NCBI GenBank assembly: GCA_035532275.1
Contig: DATKRG010000164.1
Coordinates: 26,371 to 90,370 of the forward strand
DNA from: UBA9676 sp035532275
GTDB taxonomy: Bacteria > Actinomycetota > Actinomycetes > Streptosporangiales > Streptosporangiaceae
Length of the DNA stretch: 64,000 nt
Direction of reading: 5' to 3'
Shown: positions 26,029 through 34,249 of the stretch, in pieces
How the letters are laid out: every line of letters starts with the position of its first letter
How positions within the stretch are numbered: the stretch's first letter is position 1
The notes under the pieces: model-generated
What the model saw: only the letters and a program-made list of their open reading frames with translations
The model's database searches: none
Told to the model about the DNA's origin: nothing
Translations under genes and position numbers: made by a program

Positions 26029-26967
26029 GTGGTACTCGCACCTGAGGGTCGCAGGATGCTGCGCATCGAAGCACGCAACAGCCAGACGCCCATCGAGCGC
26101 AAACCGCCGTGGATCAAGACCCGGCTGCGGACCGGCCCCGCCTACACCGAGCTGAAAGGCCTGGTCCGGGACCAGGGCCTGCACACCGTGTGCCAGGAGG
26201 CCGGCTGCCCCAACATCTTCGAATGCTGGGAGGACCGGGAGGCGACGTTCCTGATCGGCGGCGACGCCTGCACCCGGCGGTGCGACTTCTGCCAGATCGC
26301 CACCGGCAAGCCCGAGCCGCTCGACACCGGCGAGCCGGCCCGGGTCGCCGCGTCGGTGGCGGCGATGGGCCTGCGCTACGCGACGGTTACCGGCGTGGCG
26401 CGCGATGACCTGCCCGACGGCGGTGCCTGGCTGTACGCGCAGACCTGCGCCGAGATCCACGCGGCCGTCCCCGGCTGCGGGGTGGAGCTGCTCATACCTG
26501 ACTTCAACGCCGACCCGGCACGGCTGGCTGAGGTGTTCGCCGCCCGCCCGGAGGTGCTGGCGCACAACATCGAGACGGTGCCCCGCATCTTCCGCTCGAT
26601 CCGGCCGGGCTTCCGGTACGAGCGCTCGCTGGACGTGCTGCGGATGGCCCGCGACGCCGGGCTCGTCACCAAGTCCAACCTCATCCTCGGCCTCGGCGAG
26701 GACCCGGCCGAAATCAGCCAGGCCATGGCCGGCCTGCGGGCAGCCGGCTGCGAGCTGCTCACCATCACCCAGTACCTGCGGCCCTCGGCGCTGCACCACC
26801 CGGTCGCCCGGTGGGTGGAGCCGGCCGAGTTCGAGCGGCTCCGGGAGGAGGCGCTCGGTCTCGGCTTCGCCGGCGTGATGTCGGGCCCGCTGGTCCGCTC
26901 CTCCTACCGGGCAGGCCGGCTGCACGCGGAGGCGATGGCCCGGCGCGCTTCGCCGGGCGCCGCCTGA
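26029..26967 (+). CDS. lipA: Lipoyl synthase
   Basis: The 312-residue radical SAM enzyme inserts two sulfur atoms into octanoyl groups. It carries the auxiliary cluster Cys55, Cys60 and Cys66 (CQEAGCPNIFEC) and the radical SAM cluster Cys81, Cys85 and Cys88 (CTRRCDFC). The C-terminal RSSYRAG supplies the usual RSSY Ser ligand. The GTG start is set by the leaderless promoter. It completes LipB's reaction on SucB and other lipoyl proteins. Confidence 0.96.
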   Translation: MVLAPEGRRMLRIEARNSQTPIERKPPWIKTRLRTGPAYTELKGLVRDQGLHTVCQEAGCPNIFECWEDREATFLIGGDACTRRCDFCQIATGKPEPLDTGEPARVAASVAAMGLRYATVTGVARDDLPDGGAWLYAQTCAEIHAAVPGCGVELLIPDFNADPARLAEVFAARPEVLAHNIETVPRIFRSIRPGFRYERSLDVLRMARDAGLVTKSNLILGLGEDPAEISQAMAGLRAAGCELLTITQYLRPSALHHPVARWVEPAEFERLREEALGLGFAGVMSGPLVRSSYRAGRLHAEAMARRASPGAA

Positions 26968-27035
26968 CGGCACCGGACCGGGGTCTGCCAGCCACCGCCA
27001 CGGCCCGCGGTTTCCCTCCGGTGCCCGCCTGCTCG

Positions 27036-27041
27036 TATCCT
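27036..27041 (+). promoter_or_regulatory. Leaderless -10 box TATCCT
   Basis: TATCCT with a 7-nt spacer precedes ATG at 27049. Confidence 0.5.
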
Positions 27042-27048
27042 GCCCTCC

Positions 27049-27765
27049 ATGGCGAACAAGCCCGCAAGCGCGGCGAACCCGAAGGGCGGCGCGGATCCGG
27101 CCACTGCTGGCCGTATCAAGCAGATCCGCATGGTGGCCGGGATCATCCGCAAGTCCAATCCCCGCGCCCTGCCGCTGATAGCCCTGGCCGGGCTCGGCGT
27201 GCTCGCCGCCTTCGTGGTGGCCGGGCTGCTCACCGGCCTGCTGGCGCTGCTGATCCCGCTCGGCGTGCTCACCGGCCTGATGGCGGCGATGATCCTGTTC
27301 GGCCGGTACGCGCAGTCAGCCCAGTACGCGGCGGTGGAGGGCCAGCCGGGAGCGGCGGCCGCCATCCTGCAGACCATGCGGGGCGGCTGGACGGTCACCC
27401 CGGCCGTGTCGGCCAACCGCAGCATGGACGTGGTGCACCGGGCGGTCGGCAAGCCGGGTGTGGTGCTGGTCGGTGAGGGCGCCCCCAGCCGGCTGCCGAG
27501 CCTGCTCGCGGCGGAGAAGAAGCGCATCTCCCGGGTCGCCTTCGACGTGCCCATCTACGACCTGCAGGTGGGCAACGAGGAAGGGCAGATCCCGATCCGC
27601 AAGCTGCAGCGCAAGCTCACGCGGCTGCCCCGCAACCTCAAGGGCCCGGCGGTCGCGGACCTGAACTACCGGCTGAAGGCGCTGCCCCAGTCGCTGCAGG
27701 CGCCCAAGGGACCGGTGCCCAGGACCGGCCGGATGCCCAAGCCTCCGCGTCCCCGGTTCCGCTAG
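27049..27765 (+). CDS. DUF4191 membrane protein
   Basis: A 238-residue protein of the actinobacterial DUF4191 family that regularly follows lipA. A basic N-terminus is followed by two adjacent membrane helices (about residues 42-62 and 66-84). A soluble domain includes GGWTVTPAVSANRSMDVVHR and KPGVVLVGEGAPSRL. The C-terminus is Pro- and basic-rich. Function unknown. In related genomes the RDD gene and glnA come soon after it. Here they are 15 kb away. Confidence 0.88.
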   Translation: MANKPASAANPKGGADPATAGRIKQIRMVAGIIRKSNPRALPLIALAGLGVLAAFVVAGLLTGLLALLIPLGVLTGLMAAMILFGRYAQSAQYAAVEGQPGAAAAILQTMRGGWTVTPAVSANRSMDVVHRAVGKPGVVLVGEGAPSRLPSLLAAEKKRISRVAFDVPIYDLQVGNEEGQIPIRKLQRKLTRLPRNLKGPAVADLNYRLKALPQSLQAPKGPVPRTGRMPKPPRPRFR

Positions 27766-27808
27766 CCACCCAGCCCACGGGCCCGGCGGGGGCCGCCCTG
27801 GCGCCCGC

Positions 27809-28045
27809 TCACCCGTCCCGGTAGGCCGCCCGGATGCGGTCGGCGTAGGTCGGCAGGTCCAGCCCGAGCAGCCTGAACCTGCCGAGCTGGTGCAGCAGGA
27901 AGTGGTTGGCGCCGAGCTTGGACAGCCGGCCCACGTCCCCGGCCAGCAGCGCCTGCAGCTCCTCCTCCGACAGCGGCGGGGTCGCCGCCCGCAGCGCCTG
28001 CTCCGGCATCTCCGCCAGGGCCTGGCGCAGCTCCGGCTCGCGCAC
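27809..28045 (-). CDS. Small LigA-like domain protein
   Basis: The 78-residue product has the helical pattern LSEEELQALLAGDVGRLSKL, then GANHFLLHQLGRF. This resembles the small LigA subunit of protocatechuate 4,5-dioxygenases and stand-alone LigA-like proteins. No large catalytic subunit is near, so it is probably not a dioxygenase component. A GTG start at 28045 is assumed; the inverted repeat at 28052-28076 lies directly upstream. Confidence 0.55.
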   Translation of the reverse strand: MREPELRQALAEMPEQALRAATPPLSEEELQALLAGDVGRLSKLGANHFLLHQLGRFRLLGLDLPTYADRIRAAYRDG

Positions 28046-28051
28046 TGCCGA

Positions 28052-28076
28052 TCCAGACCTGGCAGAGCGGTCTGGA
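28052..28076. promoter_or_regulatory. Inverted repeat before the LigA-like gene
   Basis: Eight-base arms TCCAGACC and GGTCTGGA flank a 9-bp centre, immediately upstream of GTG at 28045 and within the divergent region with the FCD gene. It may be an operator for one or both genes. Confidence 0.4.
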
Positions 28077-28158
28077 CATGTGGGGTTAATAAGCCGGTAA
28101 CGAAGTACCCGCCATAAACCGGCGGGACCCCCTGCTATGGCTGCGACGTGCGAAGACG

Positions 28159-28164
28159 TATAAT
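28159..28164 (+). promoter_or_regulatory. Consensus -10 box TATAAT
   Basis: A perfect TATAAT lies 10 nt before ATG at 28175 of the FCD gene, giving a leader of only a few bases. Such a strong -10 is rare in this GC-rich window. Confidence 0.5.
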
Positions 28165-28174
28165 GGTTATTAGC

Positions 28175-28630
28175 ATGGTAAGCACTCAGCCCATTCTCCA
28201 GAATTCACGCCTGTCCCGGGCAGAGGCTGTCGCGCGGGAGATCGAAGCCGCGCGCTTCCGGACCGAAGCCGACATCCGGGCGCTGCGGTCGACCCTGGCC
28301 ACCATGGCGGCACATCTGGACCAGCCGCGTGCCTACACCCGCTACAACACGGCGTTCCACCGCCGGGTCGCCAAGCTGAGCCCCAACGCGCCGCTGCGCA
28401 GCATGTACGTCACCCTGCTCGACTTCTTCGAGAACGACCTGGCGATCGAGAACCTGCCAGCCGCCGTGCACCCCGAGAACGTCGATGTGCACCGCCAGCT
28501 CGTGGACGCCATCGAGAAGGGCGAGGCGCCCGAGCTGGAGTGGGCCATCCGCCGGCACGACGGCCACCGGCTCAACCCCGGCATGTTCGAGCCGGGCGCC
28601 GAGGCCGACGCCGCCGCCTCGCAGGGCTAG
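28175..28630 (+). CDS. FCD-domain protein lacking a DNA-binding domain
   Basis: The 151 residues match the ligand-binding FCD domain of FadR-type GntR regulators. They show DIRALRSTLATMAAHLD, YNTAFHRRVAKLSPNAPLRSMY, and HRQLVDAIEKGEAPELEWAIRRHDGH, with the His/Asp residues that usually bind metal. The N-terminal winged helix expected before it is missing; only about 25 residues precede the domain. It may be a gene fragment, or a stand-alone ligand-binding protein acting through another factor. ATG at 28175 follows a perfect TATAAT; an ATG at 28163 is possible. Confidence 0.6.
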   Translation: MVSTQPILQNSRLSRAEAVAREIEAARFRTEADIRALRSTLATMAAHLDQPRAYTRYNTAFHRRVAKLSPNAPLRSMYVTLLDFFENDLAIENLPAAVHPENVDVHRQLVDAIEKGEAPELEWAIRRHDGHRLNPGMFEPGAEADAAASQG

Positions 28631-28715
28631 CGCTGGCGGGCCGCAGCCCCGCGCCGGGCGGGCGCCACGACCCGCCCACGCGTGAGGCCGCCAGTATTCG
28701 GTTGCTTCATACGTA

Positions 28716-28721
28716 TATAGT
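28716..28721 (+). promoter_or_regulatory. Leaderless -10 box TATAGT
   Basis: TATAGT with a 6-nt spacer precedes ATG at 28728. The overlapping palindrome ATACGTAT just upstream (28710-28717) may be the PadR autoregulatory site. Confidence 0.5.
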
Positions 28722-28727
28722 GACTAA

Positions 28728-29327
28728 ATGTCCTTGCGGCACGCGCTGATGGCATTGCTTGACGCCACCCCGATGACCGGTTACACGCTCGCGAAGCATT
28801 TCGATCAGTCCGCCGCCTTCGTCTGGCACGCGCCGCATTCACAGATCTATCCCGAGCTGCGCCGGATGGAGGCCGACGGCCTGATTTCCGGGCGCGACGA
28901 GCTGCGCGGCGCGCGGGGCACCAAGCGGACCTACGCCCTGACCGAGGCCGGCCGGACCGAGCTGCGCCGGTGGGTCGAGGAAGCAACTCCCGCGCCGCCT
29001 GGCCGGGACGGCGCCTACCTCAAGGCCACGTACTACGAGTTCGGCAGCTTCGCCAACGCCAGGCGGCAGTTCCAGGCGCACCTCACCTACCACCAGCAGC
29101 AGCAGCACCGGTGGGAAGCACACGTCAAGGAGCTCCAGAACCGCGACACCGAGCTGATGCGGCTGCGCCTGGCAGGCTGGCCGGAGAGCGCCCACGAGGC
29201 GATCGTCGCCTACAAGGCGCATGTCTACCGCGGCATGGCCGCGCGCGCCCGGACCGAGGTCGAGTGGGCCAAGTCCGGGCTGGCGCTGGTGGACCGGCTG
29301 GAGGCCGCCGCCGGGGAGGACACCTGA
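28728..29327 (+). CDS. PadR family transcriptional regulator
   Basis: A 199-residue PadR repressor of the longer subfamily. The N-terminal winged helix shows LRHALMALLDATPMTGYTLA and SQIYPELRRMEADGLI. A C-terminal coiled dimerisation helix includes YHQQQQHRWEAHVKEL. Its stop overlaps the ATG of the DAHP synthase gene as TGATG, so regulator and enzyme are made together. It may control its own operon and perhaps the aldehyde dehydrogenase promoter 1.1 kb downstream. Confidence 0.88.
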   Translation: MSLRHALMALLDATPMTGYTLAKHFDQSAAFVWHAPHSQIYPELRRMEADGLISGRDELRGARGTKRTYALTEAGRTELRRWVEEATPAPPGRDGAYLKATYYEFGSFANARRQFQAHLTYHQQQQHRWEAHVKELQNRDTELMRLRLAGWPESAHEAIVAYKAHVYRGMAARARTEVEWAKSGLALVDRLEAAAGEDT

Positions 29328-30415
29328 TGCCACCCACCAGCGATGTCCGGGTGCTGGGCTACGAGCCGCTGCTGGCGCCCGAGGCCCTGCTGGCCGAGCT
29401 GCCGCTGGGTAGCCGCGAGGCGGATCTGGTCGAGCTGTCGCGCGCCGAGGTGCGGGCGGTGCTGGACGGGGCCGACGACCGGCTGCTGGTGGTGGCCGGC
29501 CCGTGCTCGGTGCACGACCCGGCGGCGGCGCTCGACTACGCGCGGCGGCTGGCCGCGCTGGCCGGCTCGCTGGCCGGCGAGCTGCTGATCGTGATGCGGG
29601 TGTACTTCGAGAAACCGCGCACGGTGACCGGCTGGAAGGGGCTCATCAACGACCCGGGCCTGGACGGCAGCCACGACGTGCCGCAGGGCCTGCGGGTGGC
29701 GCGGCGGCTGCTGCTGGACATCGTGGCGCTGGGCCTGGCGGTGGGCTGCGAGTGGCTCGACCCGATCACCCCGCAGTACATCGCCGACGCCGTCGCCTGG
29801 GGCGCGATCGGCGCCCGCACCACCGAGAGCCAGGTGCACCGCCAGCTCGCGTCCGGGCTGTCGATGCCGGTCGGCTTCAAGAACGGTACCGACGGGGACG
29901 TGCAGGTCGCGGTGGACGCCTGCCGTGCCGCCGCGGCCGGCCACACCTTCTTCGGCATCACCCCGGCCGGCGAGGCGGCGGTGGTGACCACGGCCGGCAA
30001 TCCCGACTGCCATGTCATCCTGCGGGGCGGCCGGACGGGCCCGAACTACCAGCCCGGCCCGGTGGCAGGTGCGCTGGCGGCGATCACGGGTGCCGGGCTG
30101 CCGCGGCGGGTGATGGTGGACGCCAGCCACGGCAACAGCGGCAAGGACCACCGCCGCCAGCCCGCGGTGGGTGCCTCGCTGGCCGGGCAGGTGGCCGAAG
30201 GCGAGCAGGGCATCGTCGGGGTGATGCTGGAGAGCTTCCTGCGCGAAGGCAGGCAGGAGCCGGGCAAGCTGGCCGGGCTGGTCTACGGCCAGAGCGTGAC
30301 CGACGCCTGCATGGACATCGCCACCACGGAGGCCGTGCTCGCCGAGCTCGCGGGCGCGGTCAGCGCCCGCCGGGGCGTGGCCGGCCGGAGCCACCAGCGC
30401 GCGCGGCGCCGGTGA
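29327..30415 (+). CDS. Class I 3-deoxy-7-phosphoheptulonate synthase
   Basis: The 362-residue enzyme condenses phosphoenolpyruvate and erythrose 4-phosphate in the first shikimate step. It has the AroF/G/H-type motifs AGPCSVHDP, KPRTVTGWKGLINDP, LDPITPQY, ARTTESQVHR and GFKNGTDG. Actinobacteria usually rely on the unrelated class II enzyme, so a class I copy suggests a specialised supply of aromatic precursors. It is coupled to the PadR gene by TGATG. That pairing is unusual and is the best hint about its control. Confidence 0.9.
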   Translation: MPPTSDVRVLGYEPLLAPEALLAELPLGSREADLVELSRAEVRAVLDGADDRLLVVAGPCSVHDPAAALDYARRLAALAGSLAGELLIVMRVYFEKPRTVTGWKGLINDPGLDGSHDVPQGLRVARRLLLDIVALGLAVGCEWLDPITPQYIADAVAWGAIGARTTESQVHRQLASGLSMPVGFKNGTDGDVQVAVDACRAAAAGHTFFGITPAGEAAVVTTAGNPDCHVILRGGRTGPNYQPGPVAGALAAITGAGLPRRVMVDASHGNSGKDHRRQPAVGASLAGQVAEGEQGIVGVMLESFLREGRQEPGKLAGLVYGQSVTDACMDIATTEAVLAELAGAVSARRGVAGRSHQRARRR

Positions 30416-30454
30416 CCATTGCGGGTGCCGCACAGTGCCTGGCCAGCGCCCGCA

Positions 30455-30476
30455 TATAGGTCTATATTTACCTATA
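30455..30476. promoter_or_regulatory. Operator-like inverted repeat before the aldehyde dehydrogenase
   Basis: TATAGGT and its exact reverse complement ACCTATA flank an 8-bp AT-rich centre (CTATATTT), 47 bp upstream of the start at 30523. It is one of very few AT-rich spots here and probably holds the promoter as well. Candidate binders are the PadR or FCD protein nearby. Confidence 0.5.
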
Positions 30477-30522
30477 CGGAGACATTTCGCTTTCCCCAGC
30501 TCCCCCACGAAGGTGCCCTGCC

Positions 30523-32001
30523 ATGACCGTCCCCCCGCCGCTGCCGCCGATCCTGGACCGCGAATGGCTGCTGGTCATCGGCGGGCGGCGGGCGCCCGCC
30601 CAGTCCGGGCGGGTCTTCGCCGATGAGAGCCCGGTGACCGAGGAGGTCATCGCGACAGTCCCAGACGGCGGCGAGGCCGACGTCGAGGCCGCGGTGGCGG
30701 CCGCCCGGCCGGCCGCTGCCGCCTGGCGCAACGTTCCCGCCCGCGAACGCGGCGCCCTGGTGGCCGCCCTGGCTGACGTGCTGGAGCGGCACGCGGACGA
30801 GCTGACCCTGCTGGACGCCATCGACGGCGGGCACCCGGTGACCGCGATGCATACCGACGTGGCCATCGCGGCGAGCACGCTGCGCCTGTTCGGCGGCCTG
30901 GCCATCGAGCTCAAGGGCTCGACCATCCCGGCGACCGCCGAGCACCTGCACCTGACCGTCCGCGAGCCGTTCGGGGTGGTCGGGCGGATCATCCCGTTCA
31001 ACCACCCGCTCATGTTCGCGGCCGGGAAGGTCGCCGCCCCGCTGGTGGCGGGCAACGCGGTGATACTCAAGCCGCCGGAGTCGGCGCCGCTGTCGGCGCT
31101 GCGGATCGGCGAGCTGTTCGCCGAGGCGCTGCCGCCCGGCCTGCTGTCGGTCGTGGTCGGCGACGGGCCGGCCGCTGGCCGGGCCGTCGCCCGCCATCCG
31201 GCCATCCGCCGGATCGGTTTCATCGGCAGCGACGCCACCGGGCGGTCCATCCAGCGCGACGCAGCCGAGACCGGGGTCAAGGACATCACCCTGGAACTGG
31301 GCGGCAAGAACGCCCTCATCGCCTTCCCGGACGCCGACCCTGACCAGGTGGCCGCCGGCACGGTGGCGGGCATGAACTTCGCCCGCTCCTCGGGCCAGTC
31401 CTGCGGCTCGACCTCCCGGCTGCTGCTGCACGAGTCGATCCGCAATGACGTGGTCGCGCGCGTGGTGGCGCGGATGGCGGCCATCCGGATCGGCTCCCCG
31501 CTGGACCCGGCGACCGAGATGGGCACGATGGCCACCCGCGCACAGCTCGACAAGGCGCTGCGCTACATCGGCATTGCCCGCGGCGAGGGCGCACAGGTCA
31601 TCGCCGGCGGCGGGCGCCCGGCCGGGCTGGCCGATGAGCGCGGCCTGTTCCTCTCCCCCACCCTGATCGGCGGCGTCCGGCCGGACATGCGGATCGCCCG
31701 GGAGGAGGTGTTCGGCCCGGTGCTGTCGGTGATGACGTGGAAGACCGAACAGGAGGCGATCGAGATCGCCAACAGCGTCGACTACGCGCTCACCGGCAGT
31801 GTCTGGACCAGCGACATCCGCCGGGCACACCGGGTCGCCGCCGCGCTAGACGCCGGCTACCTGTGGATCAACGGGTCGTCCACGCACTTCCCCGGGGTTC
31901 CGTTCGGCGGGATGAAGCTGTCCGGCGTCGGGCGCGAGGAGAGCCTGGACGAGCTGCTCAGCTACACGCAGCTGAAGACGCTCAACATCATGCTCACATG
32001 A
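30523..32001 (+). CDS. NAD(P)-dependent aldehyde dehydrogenase
   Basis: A 492-residue ALDH-superfamily enzyme that oxidises an aldehyde to the acid. NAD site and catalytic residues are visible: FNHPLMFAAGKVAAPLVAGN, general base Glu258 in LELGGKNA, nucleophile Cys294 in GQSCGSTS, and EEVFGPVLSV. The ATG has GAAGG 9 nt upstream. It is followed 58 bp later by a broken thiamine-diphosphate decarboxylase gene. The pair once formed a ketoacid decarboxylase/aldehyde oxidation route; the substrate is not clear. Confidence 0.92.
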   Translation: MTVPPPLPPILDREWLLVIGGRRAPAQSGRVFADESPVTEEVIATVPDGGEADVEAAVAAARPAAAAWRNVPARERGALVAALADVLERHADELTLLDAIDGGHPVTAMHTDVAIAASTLRLFGGLAIELKGSTIPATAEHLHLTVREPFGVVGRIIPFNHPLMFAAGKVAAPLVAGNAVILKPPESAPLSALRIGELFAEALPPGLLSVVVGDGPAAGRAVARHPAIRRIGFIGSDATGRSIQRDAAETGVKDITLELGGKNALIAFPDADPDQVAAGTVAGMNFARSSGQSCGSTSRLLLHESIRNDVVARVVARMAAIRIGSPLDPATEMGTMATRAQLDKALRYIGIARGEGAQVIAGGGRPAGLADERGLFLSPTLIGGVRPDMRIAREEVFGPVLSVMTWKTEQEAIEIANSVDYALTGSVWTSDIRRAHRVAAALDAGYLWINGSSTHFPGVPFGGMKLSGVGREESLDELLSYTQLKTLNIMLT

Positions 32002-32059
32002 GCTGGCGCGGGCGTGGGCGACGGGCGGGCGCGGGCATGAGCGGGCGGCGGGACCGGGT

Positions 32060-33129
32060 GTGAACGGCGCCGAGATCGCGGTCGAGGCGCTGCGGCGGGA
32101 GGGCGTCCGGCACATCGTTCGGGCTGCCCGGCACGACGATCATGCACCTGATCGACGCGGCCGGCCGCGAACGATTCCCCGCAGTTCTGCGGCTGCCTCG
32201 GCTACGGCGCCTTGGGGGTGACTGAAGACCTGGTCCGCGAGGCGGATGTGGTCCTCGCGGTCGGCTGCCGGTTCTCCGAGTTCACCACCGGCCGGTGGAC
32301 CCTGCTCTCCCCCGGCTGCGATCTCATCCAGGTGGACATCGACCCGGACAGCCTGGGCCGCACCCACGTGCCCGCCATCGGCATCTGCGCGGACGCGGCG
32401 CAGGCCACCAGCGCGCTGGCCGACGCCGCGGACGCGATGGTGCCGGCGCCGGACCCGGCCCGGGCGGCCTGGCTGGCGTCGGTCCGGGCGGAGTATCAGC
32501 GGCAGGCTCAGCTGCCCGCCCGCTGCCCGGCGCCGGGCAGCGGCAAGGTCTCGTCGGCGGCACTGGTGAGCGCCCTGCGCACCGTCCTGGGCAGGACCCG
32601 GGCCACCGTGGTGCAGGACGCGCCGAGCCTGGGCGTGTGGATACAGCGCTACCTCGGCTTTTGCACTCCCGGCAGCTATTACGCCGCCGGCGGCGGCAGC
32701 ATGGGCTGGGGGTTCCCGGCCGCCATGGGCATGCAGCTGGCCCGGCCGGACGAGCGGTTCATCACGGTGAGCGGGGACGGCAGCTTCTGGATGGTCGCGC
32801 AGGATCTGGAGACGGCGGTGCGGGAGAACCTGCCGGTGATCACCGTGATCAACAACAACTTCGCCTTCGGCAACACCAGGGACCGCCAGCGCGCCGCGCA
32901 CGGCGGCCGCTACCTGGGTGTCTTCTACACCAACCCGGACTTCGCCGCCTTCGCCCGCCTGCTCGGTGCGCACGGCGAGCGGGTCGAGCAGGACGCTGAC
33001 CTGGTTCCCGCGCTGGAACGCGCCCTGGCCAGCGGCCTCCCGGCCGTCATCGACGTGATCCAGGACCAGCACGAGGGCCTGCCCCCGGGCCTGCTCCCCC
33101 CCGCCGCCCGCCAGCCCCGTTTTCCATGA
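32060..33129 (+). pseudogene. Decayed thiamine-diphosphate-dependent enzyme (acetolactate synthase/benzoylformate decarboxylase type)
   Basis: The N-terminus begins GTG at 32060 and reads NGAEIAVEALRREGVRH. It then shifts frame into FGLPGTTIMHLIDAAGR, loses most of the pyrimidine-binding domain, and resumes in a third frame at about 32152-32210 (CGCLGYGALGVTEDLV). From there 305 codons stay open through the central domain and the ThDP-binding domain, with GDGSFWM and INNNFAFG. About 200 residues holding the catalytic Glu are missing, so the product cannot be active. It is a recent-looking decay behind the aldehyde dehydrogenase gene. Confidence 0.8.
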
Positions 33130-33543
33130 TCACGGACACCCACCTGCGTGGGCCACCAGGTGCGGGCGGGCTTTCTGCGCTATCTGGTGGGTGATCTGCC
33201 AGCAGGTGGCGCATAGCGGGTAGGAACGCCCCCAGCACTCGGGCCAGAACGCGTCACGTGGGGTGCCGGGGAGTCACATCCGCCCGCCGGGGACACGTGC
33301 CACCCCGGCGTACAGGTCCACCGGGGTGGGCGGTGCGCCAACCACGATCCGCCCAGATATGGGTGATCCGCGTCCACCGTCACGGTTGCCGGCACCTGGT
33401 GGTGGCGATGACATTGGGCCGGTCGTCTTAATCGCGGCGCGCTTGCTGGCACAGCCGTGTTCGGGACGTTGGCCTCTGGCACCGATGCAGCCGCAGGCGC
33501 AAGGATTGACGTGGAGGCCCATGACGAGACCCTGGGGGCGGTC
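33130..33543. other. Intergenic region with no recognisable gene
   Basis: This 414-bp stretch follows the ThDP pseudogene. Just after the stop lies CCCAC-CTGC-GTGGG, nested in CACCTG...CAGGTG, a possible weak terminator. Reading frames on both strands are short and show no family. It contains one copy (33355-33370) of the 16-mer AGATANGGGTGATCCG also present at 36878-36893. Confidence 0.4.
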
Positions 33544-34041
33544 ATGAACATTGCTTATTACCACGCTTCGAAATTCGGCAACGGTGCCATGGTCGCGCAG
33601 GAGTTCAAGAAGATCATGGCGGCCAGGGGGATAACGGTCAGCGTCCAGCACGTCCGGGATGCCAGCCCGAAGGACCTGCCCAAGGCAGACCTGTACGTTT
33701 TCAGCTCGCCAGGCCGCCTCGGAAAGCCGAAGGGGAACGCCCGCAGGTTCCTGCGCAAGGTCAGCCTGGACCCAGGGACGAGGTACGCGATCCTGACCAC
33801 CCAGGGCGCCCCGAAGCCAGACCCCAAGACCGGCAAGATGCCGGCCCAGGAGGAGCTGGACCGGTGGGAGCGGGTCATCCCGGTCATGAATGAGCTGCTG
33901 AAAGCCAAAGGACTGAACAAGGCCGCCGAAGGAGCCGTCCTGGTGACCGGCATCAAGGGGCCACTGGAGGAAGGCTGGCAGAAGAAGGTCGCGGCCTTCG
34001 CCGACCAGATCATGTCCTCACCGCACATCCAGACCGGCTGA
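33544..34041 (+). CDS. Flavodoxin-like protein
   Basis: A 165-residue protein of flavodoxin fold. Its N-terminal strand-loop (MNIAYYHASKFGNGAMVAQE) matches the FMN phosphate loop region. LYVFSSPGRLGKPKGNARRFL fits the flavin isoalloxazine loop, and YAILTTQGAPKP follows. It may act in electron transfer or as a menaquinone-dependent oxidoreductase-like protein. The partner is unknown. ATG at 33544 fits the conserved start and has GGGGGCGG a few bases upstream. Confidence 0.75.
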   Translation: MNIAYYHASKFGNGAMVAQEFKKIMAARGITVSVQHVRDASPKDLPKADLYVFSSPGRLGKPKGNARRFLRKVSLDPGTRYAILTTQGAPKPDPKTGKMPAQEELDRWERVIPVMNELLKAKGLNKAAEGAVLVTGIKGPLEEGWQKKVAAFADQIMSSPHIQTG

Positions 34042-34086
34042 CTGGGACACCGGGGCCAGGCGCCCAGCAGCTGGAGAGGCACACAG

Positions 34087-34102
34087 CCGCCGTTCGGCGC
34101 GG
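34087..34102 (+). repeat. 16-bp direct repeat, left copy flanking vapBC
   Basis: CCGCCGTTCGGCGCGG is identical to 35009-35024. The two copies bracket the toxin-antitoxin genes. They contain the inner palindrome CGCCG-TT-CGGCG. Confidence 0.5.
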
Positions 34103-34170
34103 GTCAGGTGCTTGATGCCGACCCTCCAGCGGCCGTCCAGAACAGGGCGCTCGGCTCGCCTGCAGGAGCA

Positions 34171-34193
34171 GAGCCGCTAGCCGCAGGCGGCTC
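34171..34193 (+). terminator. Hairpin after the flavodoxin gene
   Basis: GAGCCGC and GCGGCTC flank a 9-nt loop between the flavodoxin and vapB genes. There is no T-run, which is usual for actinobacterial hairpin terminators. Confidence 0.4.
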
Positions 34194-34211
34194 AGTTGTG
34201 CTGCAAATTTC

Positions 34212-34243
34212 TGTACAGATTGATAATAGTCAGAGTGTACGAT
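34212..34243 (+). promoter_or_regulatory. vapB promoter with TGTACA repeats
   Basis: TACGAT (34238-34243) lies 6 nt before ATG at 34250, a leaderless start. TGTACA (34212-34217) and TGTAC (34236-34240) form an inverted pair around it. This is the likely binding site for the VapB-VapC complex in autoregulation. Confidence 0.5.
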
Positions 34244-34249
34244 AGGCGT

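Noticed and set aside
33130..33543. Possible insertion-sequence remnant
   Set aside because: No transposase motif in any frame and no terminal inverted repeats. Kept only as a gene-free region.
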